Origin: Moricandia arvensis
Taxonomy: Eukaryota; Streptophyta; Magnoliopsida; Brassicales; Brassicaceae
DNA: 64,000 nt
Direction of reading: 5' to 3'
NCBI GenBank assembly: GCA_905132765.1
Contig: CAJHQP010002195.1
Location: forward strand, 27,698 to 91,697
The notes under the pieces are model-generated. The model saw nothing but the letters and a program-made list of their open reading frames with translations. It was not told the origin of the DNA and ran no database searches. The position numbers were made by a program, and so were the translations under genes. Below are positions 43,691 to 55,751 of the stretch, one piece after another; position 1 is the stretch's first letter; each line of letters begins with the position of its first letter.

Positions 43691-44366
43691 GGCCAATTGC
43701 TATGTTTACAGGAAGTAAGTCATGTCCTGCTCAGTCCTTGCAGTTCTCAGGAGATCATGTTTTTGGTGATCTTACAACAATGATGAGAAGAAAGAAGAGA
43801 GCACAGTAGGTGTAGAGTACAACTTGTTTGCCAAAAGTAACAGCTTGAGGTTTCTTATCTTCTGAAAGGTTTTATCATACAGTCTCTTGGACTGCTTGTG
43901 ATTCATTACTCAGTAAAATCTTTGTTTGGTTGTTTTATTTCATTGTAGAGAGCTCTCTGCAAGAGTTTTATAGTCTTTTCTCTTATCAAAGGTTCTGATT
44001 TACTCAAGATTGAATGATTCCCACTCATTTTTGGGTACATCTTACTAACACAACATGAACAAACAATATCTCAATACAGACAGAAGATTTATATAGTTCT
44101 CTGTGACATAATCTATTGTTTGGATAACTTAGAACAAGTCATGTTTGGAGAACTTTAGAACAAGTCCTTTAACTCCAGCTTCTTTGGTTGCAAAGAGACA
44201 AGGCTTGATGAGTTGACTTGATGCAATGTTTTTGGGCTCAAATAAGAAAGCCCATAAGGCCCATAATTGAATAAATCGGTAGATTCAGTTAACGACGTAG
44301 CGACGGCGGAAACATTCTCAGAGAGGAAAGAAGAGCAGGTGATCGGGCGATTGAGAGAGAGGGGAG
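43691..44366. other. spacer between NST1-like and At2g41945-like loci
   Basis: 3' flank of the NST1-like locus. GCCCATAAGGCCCATAA near 44249-44265 resembles paired site II elements just upstream of the next gene. Direct repeat GAACAAGTC.TTTGGA..ACTT near 44131-44165. Confidence 0.4.
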
Positions 44367-45773
44367 ATGGGAACTAGAGAGGTATACGAAGAGAAGCTGA
44401 GACGTGCGAATCTTGAGTATGATCCGACATGAACCCTGGTCTTGGTTCCGCTCGCTGTCCACGTTGTCTTTCTCTCTTAACCCCTAACTCAGTAAGCTTC
44501 CAAGTCTTTTCTCAGTGTCTCTGTGGCTTGGATCGTGTCTGAAAATCAGTTTCATTTGTTCCTTTGAAATATATTTCAGGAGAAAGGAGAGTGGACCATA
44601 ACTCCAGTTTCTGCACGATGCTGCTGCTGTGGTAAAGTTTAACATTGCTAATCTCATACATCTGTCTAAAGAATTGTGTTTTGTCTCCGTTTCAATATTG
44701 CGTTCTGTGTTTAGTTTAGCTGATTTCACATGAAATAAGCAGCAGCTACTTGTTGTGGACTCTTATCTTGGAGGATTGATGTTACAAGTCAGCTGACTTT
44801 AGTTGCTATTTTGTTTTGGAATGAGAATCTGTATTCTAGCTTAGTGATTAAACTCTGCTGGCCATGTTAAAGTTCAACCTTTATATGGTTGTTGTTAGTT
44901 TGGTCTGTTGCAATGTCTAATTAGTATTGCGTTTAAGCTTTTTTTTACTTGAAATTATTGGTCTTAGCTGGTTGACGCAGAGCATCAGAGTCTCCAAATA
45001 TCTTCAGTTCACTGATTTGGAATTCAAATTATAGGTTTTTGATGTTTCCTTTAGTATGTTTTCGCTTGTGACTACCATGACATGTAGTAGATAACATGGA
45101 AATTGATTTGTCTGATTGTGTATCATTGTATGTAGAACGTCTACTACTCTGTTTCTAACTAGGCATCTCTGTGCTAGTAGGCTGGTTCTGGTATTGGTGG
45201 CTTGCTTAGTGCCGTCCATGCTTTCAACACAGGTATCATATGATTCTCTTGTGGGTTAGTTACTTATCATTTCGACAATGAATCTTATGTCTTTTTGTCT
45301 TTCAGGAATCCCCTATGTTCAAAATCGGTTTCCAGGGTCAAAGCGTCTCTCTTTCCTTGTCGGGGTACGCATCTTACTCTTTCCCTTGGCTTCTAGTTCT
45401 GGAACTCTTCTGTTTCTCCTTGTCTGTCGGCAGTACATCCTGACTCTCACTGCTTTTGCTTATAGGTTCGTTGCTGCTAGGGTATTCAGGTGTAGGAGCT
45501 GCCTTTGGAGGTAACGTGATCTTCTTTGGCTCACATGCTTCTCTTGTTCCTAGATATTTGTATGATTTATGATATCGTGTCTGTTTTATATTAAGAATCC
45601 TCTTGAACACTGTGATCTTGTATAATACAGGTTATGCACTTCCCAAGTTTGCTCAGCTAACAGTTACCTCGTATTATGCATCTTCAAGTGCTTCACATTA
45701 TGTGATCTCTATGCTCACCCGCCGTATTGAAGAAGCTCATCTTTCTCGAACTCGGAAACAAGATGTAAAATGA
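44367..45773 (+). pseudogene. conserved small membrane-type protein (At2g41945-like), three indels
   Basis: Six exons fit GT-AG rules: 44367-44491, 44580-44631, 45181-45232, 45306-45364, 45466-45510 and 45631-45773. They encode a ~160-residue protein of unknown function. It begins MGTREVYEEKLRRANLEYDP, has a CPRCLSLL zinc-ribbon-like pair, a Gly-rich helix (GSGIGGLLSAVHAFNTGIPY), a second hydrophobic helix (LLLGYSGVGAAFGGYALPKF) and a charged C-terminus, so one or two membrane helices are likely. The frame needs one base added near 44428, one T removed in the T-run at 44608-44610, and one G added in the GGGG at the exon-4 donor (45362-45365). All three are single-base, two of them in homopolymers. 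Either a recent pseudogene or a good gene with consensus errors. I know the protein only as a conserved unknown. Confidence 0.65.
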
Positions 45774-46759
45774 AGTCATGCACTCCTGTCTTATTAGCTT
45801 ACCTCGGAATTTATCCTTCTCTTTGTTCTATAGCTTATACCTTGGTCACTTTTATAGTGTTTATTATTTGACATAACTATATAAAATATAATGCATTTTT
45901 GTTCCTCTCTACATCTATAATGCCCATTGACATGATAATTGTTATAATAAGATTTTCCTGATTCATTTTTGCAAGCAGCCATGTGACTACAAGAGTCTTC
46001 TCAGTGTTTACCTTTTACATGTTGGTGTTTTACCCACATATGAAAGCTTAATTATTTTAAAATATTTATTAGTGTATACACTATCAAGTTAACTATGACA
46101 GTGAAATTTTTCCAAACATTTTCATCAAAACGATAATTTTATCATCAATTCTTTTATCACATTTAGTAGAATCTGTTAATGTTATATATATGTTAGAGTA
46201 ATTAGATGCTTTAGAGTATTTTAAAGTTTTTGTAGTTGATTTTATTTGTTATTTTGAAATAATAGTTAATTAGTTTATATAGTTTAATTAGTATTTAATT
46301 AAAGTTGTGAATAATTTATATATCTGAATATTTTTGGTTAATTTTTTTTAGTTTAAAAATTTGATACAAATCAAATCCAAAAACATCAACGTGATTCGAT
46401 AATTAATAAAATTTAAATAAAATTTATGGTGTATAATACCGAAAATCTGAAAATTTTAAATCGATCGTAATCGAATCCGACGGGTCCGAACACTAATTTT
46501 TGGTTCTTTCTTATTATGATCCTTTGATGTTGTTGGGTTCATTTAAGAACGATGAGCTATTAAAGAAGTTATATGGAAAATCCAAAAAGGAAGAGAAGAA
46601 CACATTATATATATTTTTATAATCAGGCATGTGTTACATAAAAATTGTCTGATCATAATCAAATCATTTCGTCTTCCGGTCTTATTCACTTTGCCTACAC
46701 GTAACAAAACCGTGACATAGTATCAACTGATAGAAACATCAATTGTGTATAAGCTTTAT
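45774..46759. other. AT-rich spacer
   Basis: Nothing recognised apart from A/T runs. A short CGATCGTAATCGAATCCGACGGGTCCG stretch near 46462 resembles the CGGGTC-rich element family but is isolated. Confidence 0.45.
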
Positions 46760-46945
46760 TTAGTTCAAGTAGTAGGTGAAGAGAGACACAAGGGAAGCTC
46801 CAACCAAAGAGCCAAGAGCCGGTACGGCTACGGAGGCTCCACTTGCGGCGGGTCCTGGTGCCGGAGCTCCAACCTCTGTGGCCATGACGGCGGTCATGGA
46901 AGCAGCAGCGAAAAGAACTCCACAGGCAATCTTCTTCATCTCCAT
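46760..46945 (-). CDS. arabinogalactan peptide (AGP), GPI-anchored
   Basis: 61-residue single-exon precursor. The N-terminal signal peptide (MEMKKIACGVLFAAASMTAVMA, predicted cleavage after residue ~22-23) is followed by a very short mature peptide with the Ala-Pro motif APAPGPAASG, whose prolines are likely hydroxylated and arabinogalactosylated. A C-terminal hydrophobic tail (ALGSLVGASLVSLFTYYLN) is the GPI-anchor signal. This is the AG-peptide architecture (AGP23/At2g41905 type), with a product at the plasma membrane or cell wall, often in pollen. Two Met codons at 1 and 3 are possible starts. It is intact. Short length and hydrophobic ends make it easy to miss, but the three-part layout is diagnostic. 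Confidence 0.85.
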   Translation of the reverse strand: MEMKKIACGVLFAAASMTAVMATEVGAPAPGPAASGASVAVPALGSLVGASLVSLFTYYLN

Positions 46946-47716
46946 TTTTAGTTGAGACCTGAAAGTTTTTTTTTCTTTTTTTTTAAGGTAGATTTGTTGC
47001 TTCTTTTTTTTGTTTCTTGCAGGTCTGAAGAGAATTGGATGATGTTCAAGGGGGTTTATACCGGTGGTGATTAAGTTATTTTTAGGGAGGTTTATTTTTA
47101 GGTATTGGTTTCTAACAAAATTATTTAGAATTTTTACATCAATAATGTAAGGCTAAGGATGCTGATCACCGTTGATTTTGTGTTCCAGTGGGTGGCTTTT
47201 GAGTCATTTTCCATCCATTTTTACCGGGTCAAAAGTATATGTCTATGTTAGAAACTCTATTTAGATAAACTTGTTTTTATAGGTTTTTTGGTGATCCATC
47301 TTGTTTTTATTTCTTTTTTGCCAAGATGGCTCAAACTTAAAAATTGTATCTTCTTTTCATTTTATGATATTTACAGTTTAGCAAAAAAAAGAAACTCTAT
47401 TTAGTTTATTTACAAACTTTTTTTTGACTGAAGTTTATTTACGACTTTTAACCAAAATAAGCATACTTTATTTTTTCAAACCGGCACTAAATAACAAACA
47501 AACAAAAAATAGCATACAAAATTTGGTAACCTAGTTGATCCAAGATAGCAGGCTTGGCATATCGGTTTACTCGGTTTTGACACGCCCAGGTATATGGATA
47601 GCAATGTTTTGATCGGTTCGAAATGTATACAAATGGAGCAATATGCAGCTTGGTTACTAAGTTCTATGGCTTGTCTCACAAAAGAGAAATCGCTAAGATA
47701 TGATCATTATATTAGT
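46946..47716. other. AGP promoter and spacer
   Basis: T-rich leader. The rest has no recognised gene. A short minus-strand ORF at 47476-47679 has no family resemblance. Confidence 0.45.
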
Positions 47717-50470
47717 ACTAGGTGATTACCCGCGGTGCATGCACGGAATGAAATTTATATATTAATAATTATTGAATTTTAACTTTAATCGTCCAACCAT
47801 GTCATAAGTCTTCAAACGTATAATCATGGACCATCAATGTAAAGTTGATTATAGGGTTATGTTTCTTGATATTTTAAAACCTATTTAATTTACATTGAAC
47901 TTTAATGATATTATCTAAATGTTATAATTCACCCTTTCACTTCGATATGAAGAATCGTATTTTTGAAATGATATGATTAAATAACATTTGAGATTCGTGC
48001 TTGCGCGGAACTGTATATTAATTATGTATACAAATTTTTAATAGATATTATTATTTATTTTTTGTTAATTTACATATTATACAAGTTAAAATATATCGAA
48101 TAATTGAAGAGCAAGTAACAATTACATATATAATTAAATTCGAGTAAGAACATAAATAAATATAATATCTCTTTTATTTACAATAATTTTTGTTGATAAA
48201 AATTAAAATAAATCATTTATTTATTTTATATAGTACATAATTAAAATTAAATGATATTGACATAGATATATAATATATTTTAATATGAATATTTATTTAT
48301 TGAAGTTTGGTACTCATATGGTTTTATTAACATTTTTTATATTTGCTGAAACAAAAATATTATTTTTACTAATATGAATATTTATTAACTGAGGCTTCCA
48401 CCTCAATGTAAATTTTGAAATAAACATTTTATGTATTTTAAAAATCAAAACGGGTGATGGTAATAAACGGGTGATGGTAATAAAAATCAAAATAAATCAT
48501 TTATTTATTTTATATTAGTGCAATTAAAATTAAATGATATTGACGTAGATATATAATATATTTTAAAATAAATATTTTTTATTGAAGCTTAGTACTCATA
48601 TGATTGTATTAACATTTTTATATTTACTCTAACAAAATATTATTTTTACTAATATGAATATTTATTAATCGAGGCTTCCACCTCAATATAAATTTTGAAA
48701 TAAACATTTTATGTATTTTATATATAATATATATATATATATATATTAACTTGAATGATATTGAAATAAATATATATATATATATATATGTAGTTTGAAT
48801 ATATATTTATTTATTTCAATATCATTTAAGGACAAACATTAAAGTGTTGACTTGCAATCGAAAAGGGAATTAGGGTTTTGGTTGATGTCAAACTTTTTTG
48901 ATTTTTCATGGGTGATTTCTTGTTTAATCTAAAATATTTGTGCTTACGATAGCGTTTTTATTAACTCACATCTGTTTTGTCTTTGTTTTAATTTCGCACA
49001 AGCTTTCGTAAAATGCGTGAGCTTCGATTAATTGAGAAAAAAATTTTGAATGTAATACATCAAAAGAGATCTACACATTATGTGGGAGGAACACTATTTA
49101 TACAAATCATTTTACACATTATTATTTAATTTTTTTTTCATTACATATTATAAAATAATAAATATATTAAATAATTGATAAGCAAATAAATATTATGTAT
49201 ATAATTAAACTGCAGTAAGCACATAAATCAAAACAATCATTTAATTTATTTATATGGTACATAAATAAATTTAAATGATATTTACATAGATATGTAATAT
49301 CTTTTAATATAAATTTTTAGTTGAAACTTTTTAATTTCTATTCATATGATTTTATCAACATTTATATATTTGTTGAAACTAAAATTTTAAACATTAAACA
49401 CACTGAGAGAACTTTTATAGTTTTAGTAATTAATAACCATTTTAATAATTTAATGCAAATTTCAAAATTAAAACTTCCAGATCGCAATACCTTTTCAATG
49501 AAATTTCAAAATTAACATGTATGTATTTTTATATGATATATATTTAATTTAAAAAAAATAAAAGTATATATATATATAATATGATATATATTAAATGATA
49601 CTTCATATTTATAAAATGTATGATTTTCTTATCATTTGTATTTTTTATAACAAAAAGGGAAAACCATTGTTCACAAATTTTCATTGTAAGAGTTTTAATA
49701 GTTTTTATTAATTTATAATTATTTTTAAAATTCAAAATATAACATATAAGAAAAAATCCAAATTTTTATATTATATAATTAATGTGATTGTTATATTTTC
49801 TAATAGTATAAATTAAAAAAAATGATATTCAAAAACTATTATCAAATATTTATTATTTAAAATCATTAATTTCATATATATGTTAATTATATTAGGTAAT
49901 TCCGTATCTTTTATTTAACGAAAGAATGAAGAATATTTTTTATGCATTACTAATCAATTTGATAGTTAATTTAATAAAAATATAATTTATATTTAGATAT
50001 ACCAATTTATTTTTAAGAAATCTGAGACATCCTTAAAATATATAATAACACGTGGCCACAATTAAATGTTATAACGTTCAAAAATAAAAACATTGTTCCC
50101 AAAAAATTTTTATTGTAAGGACTTTAACTGTTTTAGTAATTTATAGGCGTTTTGAAAAATTTAAAATATAACATATAAGAAAAAACTAGATTTTTTATTA
50201 CAAGGTTAATATGATTGTTTAATATTTTAATAACATAAATTAAAAAAATGATGAAGGATACAAAAAATATTATCAAATCTTTATTATTCAAAACAATAAT
50301 TATCAAATATATGTTAATCATATTAGGCAATTTCATAACTTTTATTTAAGGAAAAAATGTAAAGTATCTTTTATGTACTACTAATCAATATGAATGTTAA
50401 TTTAATAAAGTATAATTTATATTTAGATGAACCAATTTTTTTTCTAAGGATTTTGAAAGTCATTCTGGTG
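47717..50470 (-). mobile_element. nested Helitron-like AT-rich repeats
   Basis: On the minus strand, ATTCCGTGCATGCACCGCGGGTAATCACCTAG|T ends at about 47718: a GC-rich palindromic stem followed by CTAG and then T, as at Helitron 3' ends. Rightward is a 2.7-kb AT-rich mosaic. It includes a ~280-bp tandem duplication (48198-48440 and 48480-48720) containing GAGGCTTCCACCTCAAT, and two further related segments (about 49060-49520 and 49560-50400) with repeated TTTTATTTAA.GAAA..ATG.A..TAT motifs. A second CGTGCTTGCGCGGAAC stem-like site lies at 47997-48012. No Rep/helicase ORF is present. The outer right boundary is not determined. Confidence 0.5.
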
Positions 50471-50639
50471 ATGACACGTGCGTACACTTAAAAGTTGTAA
50501 TGCTACAGGATTAATATACAGGGGATTGGGAAGGAACGGCACTTATTCAAATATTATATTCTCTCAAATCCTTGTTTTAACTTGTAATAAACCCCTAAGA
50601 GACCACAAATTCACAACTTTTGAATATTTTGAGTTAGTT

Positions 50640-50870
50640 ACGCCCATTGAGTTAAAAATCTGGCCGAGGACATTATTGGGCTAATAAAGCCCAATAAACT
50701 TAGCTCTGCTATTTGGGTTACCAAACAAACCTTGACAAGGCCCATAGAAACCCTAACTCCTTTCCTACCACCTGAAACAATATATAATCACACTCTCGCC
50801 GCAAGCTAGGGCTTCCTCTTCCTCACACTTAACACACATTCCAAACTCTTACAACGCTCTCCACTCAAAA
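50640..50870 (+). promoter_or_regulatory. ribosomal-protein-type promoter (site II and telo-box)
   Basis: Site II elements TGGGCT (50678-50683), AGCCCA (50689-50694) and GGCCCA (50739-50744), and a telo-box AAACCCTAA (50748-50756), lie upstream of the RPS2 start. TATATAA at about 50780 and a pyrimidine-rich CTTCCTCTTCCTC leader (about 50811-50823) follow. This combination is typical of plant translation-machinery genes. Confidence 0.75.
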
Positions 50871-52285
50871 ATGGCTGAACGTGGAGGAGAACGCGGCGCC
50901 GAGCGTGGAGGAGACCGAGGCGGCTTCGGACGTGGATTCGGCGGCCGTGCCGGTGGCCGTGGTGGTCCAAGAGGCCGCGGCGGAAGACGTGGAGGCCGTC
51001 CCGCTGAGGAAGAAAAATGGACACCAGTGACCAAGCTCGGCCGTCTCGTGAAGGAAGGAAAGATCCAAAAGCTCGAGCAAATCTACCTCCACTCACTCCC
51101 AGTCAAGGAGTACCAGATCATCGACCTCCTCGTCGGTCCAACGCTTAAAGACGAGGTGATGAAGATCATGCCGGTTCAGAAACAGACAAGAGCCGGTCAG
51201 AGGACGAGGTTCAAGGCCTTTGTCGTTGTCGGAGACACCAATGGTCATGTTGGTTTGGGGGTGAAGTGTTCCAAGGAGGTTGCTACGGCGATTAGAGGTG
51301 GGATTATATTGGCGAAGTTGTCTGTGATTCCGGTGAGGAGAGGGTATTGGGGGAATAAGATTGGGAAGCCACATACGGTTCCTTGTAAGGTTACGGGGAA
51401 GTGTGGTTCTGTTACAGTGAGGATGGTTCCTGCTCCTAGAGGTGCTGGTATTGTGGCGGCTAGGGTTCCTAAGAAGGTGCTTCAGTTCGCTGGGATTGAT
51501 GATGTGTTTACGTCTTCAAGGGGTCTACTAAGACTCTTGGAAACTTCGTCAAGGTTTGATCTTTTTACTTTAATTAGATGAAAGTTGATTCCTTTTGATT
51601 GTTTACTTCGTAAAGGTTTGTTCTTTCTGTCGTCTTAGATCGTTCAGTGATTGTTTAGGGACATTTGTTAACTGTGTTCTGTAGTGAATGATGTATTGAG
51701 CTCTGTGTTTGTCATGATTTGTTGTTGTATGTGTGTATGTTTGGCAAGCTTTACAGTGGCTTCAGACTTGATTAGTCTGAACATCATCATTAAGAGTCAT
51801 AATGAGAAACTGATGTTTGTGATTTCTGTCATCTTTAGATTGTTCAAGTGATTGTTTAGGTGTCATTTGTTAGATATGCTCTGTTGTAAATGATATATCA
51901 AACGTCTGTTTGTTAGATTTGTTTTTTTTTGTCTGATTGCGATTTCAAGACGCTTCCAGACTTGATCTGTCTGAACATGATCAATCCTGGTTGAGATTTG
52001 AATAACGTATAACCAAGTCTGTACCTTATTTACATCATTTCACTAACTTGTAGCTATTGCTTTGTTATATTAGCTTTTTTAATTGTTTATTGATGATCAT
52101 GTGATTATGTATTTGCAGGCTACACTTCGATTGCCTCAGAAGACTTATGGATTCCTCACACCAGAGTTCTGGAAAGAGACGAGTTTCAAAAATCGCCATA
52201 TCAAGAGTACACAGATCTGTTGGTCCTAAAGACAACTACTACCAAAGTCATCACCGAGGGTGAAGACAACAAGCCTCTTAAATAA
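50871..52285 (+). pseudogene. RPS2: 40S ribosomal protein uS5/RPS2, 3' part frameshifted
   Basis: Exon 1 is 50871-51553 and exon 2 is 52119-52285. Cytosolic small-subunit protein uS5 (plant RPS2, At2g41840 type). The N-terminus is an RGG-type repeat (residues ~4-45) and the S5 N-domain and C-domain follow; KQTRAGQRTRFKAFVVVGD and GVKCSKEVATAIRGG are intact, and the frame is perfect for about 215 codons. A base is missing in GGGG at 51520-51523, so the exon-1 end reads GLLRLLETSSR instead of the conserved STKTLGNFVK. In exon 2, ACACTTCGATTGCC and GAGTTTCAAAAATCG carry further small insertions and losses relative to the expected frame. The end (KTTTTKVITEGEDNKPLK stop) is again recognisable. 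Promoter and splice sites look sound. Either a young pseudogene among several RPS2 copies or a sequence-quality artefact. Confidence 0.85.
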
Positions 52286-53155
52286 GACAGTGTCCTCCTT
52301 TGTTTTCTTTTTGGATTATCCTTCATGAGTTTATACTTATGAAACCTTGGTAGCAGTACTATATTTTCAGGATTGGCATCTTTTGTTTTCATTTCATCTC
52401 AAACAGTTACTTTTGCTCAGTTTTTTTTTTCTTTTTGAATTATGGATGGTTAAGTTCTAGTTTCTTGCTTTAAGTTAAAATGCAGTTTTTTCTTTCTGTG
52501 CCAATTTGATTTTCATTATCTTTCCACTACCTTAGCTATGTCGTTTATCTGAGCACTTAAGTTTATTCCATCGATAATCCAAAAGGATTGTCAAAACAAC
52601 TTGGTTTTATACAGTTAACATACATTGTTGGAAAACACAACTAAGCATACATGAAGTAGTAGTAGTCTTGTAGAAGAGAAGGTAAAACAATATAACGCAA
52701 CAAAGATCATGCCTCTACCAAGATGGTCTAATCATCTATCTTCAGCGGAAGGAGGAATTAGCAGGCTAGGTAACGACATTAGCCATAGATGGAATGAAGC
52801 TTGACTTATAGAGTTGTAAAGCTTGAAGAAGGAATGAAGTAATTTCTACAACCAATATGGCCAAACCCAAGTGATGAAAACTCTAACTCTAGTTCACTAT
52901 ATTCAGGTACTTCTATGTTCTCAGATTTACAAGATGGCTAACAGAAACTTGGTTCGCTAAGAAGCATGTTCATAGAGATGACCTGGGAAAGCTTTAGCTG
53001 TTTGTTCTCCTTGCAAAACGAGCAAACCTTTCACGAACTTAGAACGGTCGAGCAACTTGGTTACATCACTGCACTTGCTCAGGCGTATTTTTGTTTTTTC
53101 TCTCGCCCGTTTCCTAATATACCCCTCTGATTCTATCTACTCACATTCTTCTGCA
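52286..53155. other. RPS2 3' flank and spacer
   Basis: No gene recognised. The sequence is of mixed composition and may contain further decayed exons of the M16 peptidase whose C-terminal remnant follows. Confidence 0.4.
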
Positions 53156-53158
53156 ACG

Positions 53159-53970
53159 TAGGAACGATTCTGGCATTTATGGTGTACAGTTCAGTATCCA
53201 CTATCCAGTCATCACCAAACCCTCTCTCTCGTACAAGTTTCTTTCATAACCCTTGATGCTATTGTCTGTAACTGCCTTCGGCTGTTGTCTTGTTGATGGT
53301 TTTAAACAGGGTTCTGGACATATTGATTCGAGGGGGGAGTCTGTATTGAAGAGCTTGAGAGTAAACTTCGCGAGATGAGTGATGAGGAATGCAAGGTGAG
53401 ATAGTTATGGCATCTCAAGTAATCTAGCTAAACAATGTGATCCTTAACTGACAAGAGTTACTCTTTCTCAAGAGCAATGTAACAGCTTTGATAAGCTTGA
53501 AAAACACAAGAAAATCTCGGTTTTACTGGCGAGAGATTCAAAGTGGAACAGTCAAGTTCAACCGTAAAGAGGCAGAGGTACATACACACCTTCCTCCTAT
53601 CTTCTAAACTAAGATAACCGCGTCGAATAGTTGAATCACTTGTAGAATTAGTTCAAGTGAGTATGAAGTTGTTTGGGAGCAACTAATTGATGAGAGAATG
53701 GGGTTTTGACTTTTGGACAGGTTGCTGCACTAAGGCAGCTTCAGAAGCAGGAGTTAATAGATTTCTTCGAGGAATGCATCAAGATTGGAGCAGCACGGAA
53801 GAAATCTTTGAGGCATAAGAGCATATGGGAGTCAGCACTTGAAAGAAAAGGCAAGTGACAAAGATGAAGTTCTTTCACCATCTGTTGAGATCGAAGACAT
53901 TGTCGGTTTCAGAAAGTCACAGCCTCGTTCAGGGGATGTTGTCCTAAACTCTAGAGGACTGAATCTAACT
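53159..53970 (+). pseudogene. M16 (insulinase-type) peptidase PXM16, C-terminal remnant
   Basis: C-terminal exons of a plant peroxisomal insulin-degrading-enzyme-like protease (At2g41790 type). Pieces in order are NDSGIYGVQF (about 53163-53194), SGHIDSRGESVLKSLESKLREMSDEECK (about 53312-53396), a KN.RKSRFYWREIQSGTVKFNRKEAE block (about 53500-53577), VAALRQLQKQELIDFFEECIKIGAARKKSL (about 53721-53810) and DEVLSPSVEIEDIVGFRKSQP (about 53860-53934). Frame changes occur within them. The N-terminal half with the HXXEH zinc motif is absent from the window, so no catalysis is possible. The remnant sits in its expected syntenic place. Confidence 0.8.
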
Positions 53971-54380
53971 TCATTATACAAAGACAACTATTGTTTTTTC
54001 TTTTATCATGTCTGGTTGTAAGACTCTTAAGTTGGCATCAGTTGCTAGGCAAACAGAGTTTCTAACAACAAAGACGGTAATTTTATATATTGTCATTGGA
54101 GACATTATGATTATGAAAGAAAGCACATTCTTTTTGTTAATGAACTAAGATGGGATGATGCAGAGGCAATGACTATAGTAAGCCACCCTTCTCAGTTCAT
54201 GTAAGTGCTTAAGTATTCTATACTTACGTTTAGACCATATATATAAGAAATATATGTATGTCCGTTGTTGTTCTTATTTTAGTGACCAGAATCAGGAGGA
54301 TAGACTCATACCGTGTATAAACAGGAGGTGGAAGGAGGAGGATACAGTCTGGCCTTTCTCAAGCACCATCTTAGTTTCTG

Positions 54381-55522
54381 TCATGCAATCTACACAGAAA
54401 ACATAGAAAAGCTTCATTAGAAGATATCACAATCCATTCCATGGAACATAATGTTCTTCAGCAACAATTGTGTTATATATATGCATTTGAGTCGGTGATT
54501 TTGTACCTTGTAAACAAAGGGATGATGCTTTCCTCCTGCTCCAGACCTCTTCACATAACCAATCTTCACCAGCCTGCAATCAAGAATCCATGTATTAGCT
54601 TCCAAAAAAAAACTTGTTTGATGGAATCCGATGACAAGTTCATGATGCTTTGTTGTATTTGAGTGTTTTGAGTGTGGAGAAACAGTAACAGAGGCAGAGT
54701 ATGTGTACATTCTGAGAGCTTTGCTTGTATCTGCGCTATCTCCAAGCACCTGACGGATCTTAACTTCAGAAGAGCAGCTCTTGTCAAGAAACTCCAAGAT
54801 CTTTCCAGCCTTGCGTCTAACGGAACTCGACCTGTGACTCTCTTTCTTCTTAGAATCTCTGTTCACTTTCTCACGTCTCGTGGCCTTGATTCTGCTCTCT
54901 GTGCTTGAAACCTCGTTGGATCCTGTAGACAAGCATGACTCCTCCTTGGAGAGATCATCAAACTCTCGATTCTTCGAATGTGTTACCGCCTTGGAATCAA
55001 CAGAGCTATAAACCACATTCGTGCGGCGTTTTCTAGCAATCTGCATAGCATTCTCATACAATCCTTCACTCATTCATAGAAACTTTTTGAATCAAATCCT
55101 AAACGTAATCTGTTCCTAGTACACATCCACCAATCCAATACATGGCGAATCACTAGAATCAAAACAATTCGTGAAATGGAGATTGATGATGATGATGAAC
55201 GCACCTTAAAGTTCATGAAGTCATCCTCAGAGCTCTTCCGAAACGACGAGCCACTGTTAGAGATAGCAGAATCGCACGATCTCGTAGACACGAAGCTTAT
55301 GATCACTTGACCATCGATTTCACAGCATAACAAGTGATTCTCCTCCTCAGATCCAGATCTATCACTACTGCGAATCAATTTTCAGAAGTTAGGAACTGAA
55401 GTGTTTCGGCGACTCAGAAACTCAGTCGCGTACCTTGGAGAAGTGAAGATGATCGGATCAGAGGAGAGGAGGAGGAGAGACGACGCGACTTCTCTCTCGA
55501 TCGAAGAAGGGAACTCGATCAT
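54381..55522 (-). CDS. conserved unknown protein with winged-helix-like C-terminus (5 exons)
   Basis: Minus-strand exons 55522-55434, 55367-55205, 55040-54709, 54573-54507 and a 9-bp terminal exon 54389-54381 (ATTGCATGA) join in phase to 219 residues. The N-terminus (MIEFPSSIEREVASSLLLLSS) is followed by a long Ser/Glu/Lys-rich disordered part. The last ~60 residues (GKILEFLDKSCSSEVKIRQVLGD, KALRMLVKIGYVKRSGAGG, HPFVYKIA) look like a winged-helix fold, with a recognition-helix-like KALRMLVK. I would guess nucleic-acid binding, but no function is known to me. Position fits At2g41780. All splice junctions are GT-AG and the frame is clean, in contrast to its neighbours. Confidence 0.7.
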
Positions 55523-55751
55523 CTTCGATTTTGAACTTCCGAAGCAAGTTTTCTCTGCGTTGGGCTTATAGTGGCGGTATGATCTGAGCTCTCTTCTAGT
55601 TTTTGAATTTTTGAGTGTGTGAGAGTACTATCTCCCTTTTGATGAGCCTTTCTAGTTTCTATATTGAACCTTGGGCTTTTAATGAGCCCATTACTGGGTC
55701 ACTAAAAGTCCTCCTTTGAAAGCTGTTTGATGATGGAACTGGAATTATATA
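55523..55751. promoter_or_regulatory. promoter of the winged-helix-like gene
   Basis: GCCCATTA/TGGGCTTTTAATGAGCCCA motifs (about 55561-55566 and 55673-55692) resemble site II elements. Nothing else. Confidence 0.35.

Noticed and set aside
48721..48790. (TA)n stretches as an origin or scaffold-attachment site
   Set aside because: Simple AT microsatellites are frequent here and give no specific support.
50806..51096. Minus-strand Arg/Pro-rich ORFs opposite RPS2
   Set aside because: Antisense shadow of the RGG-repeat coding region.
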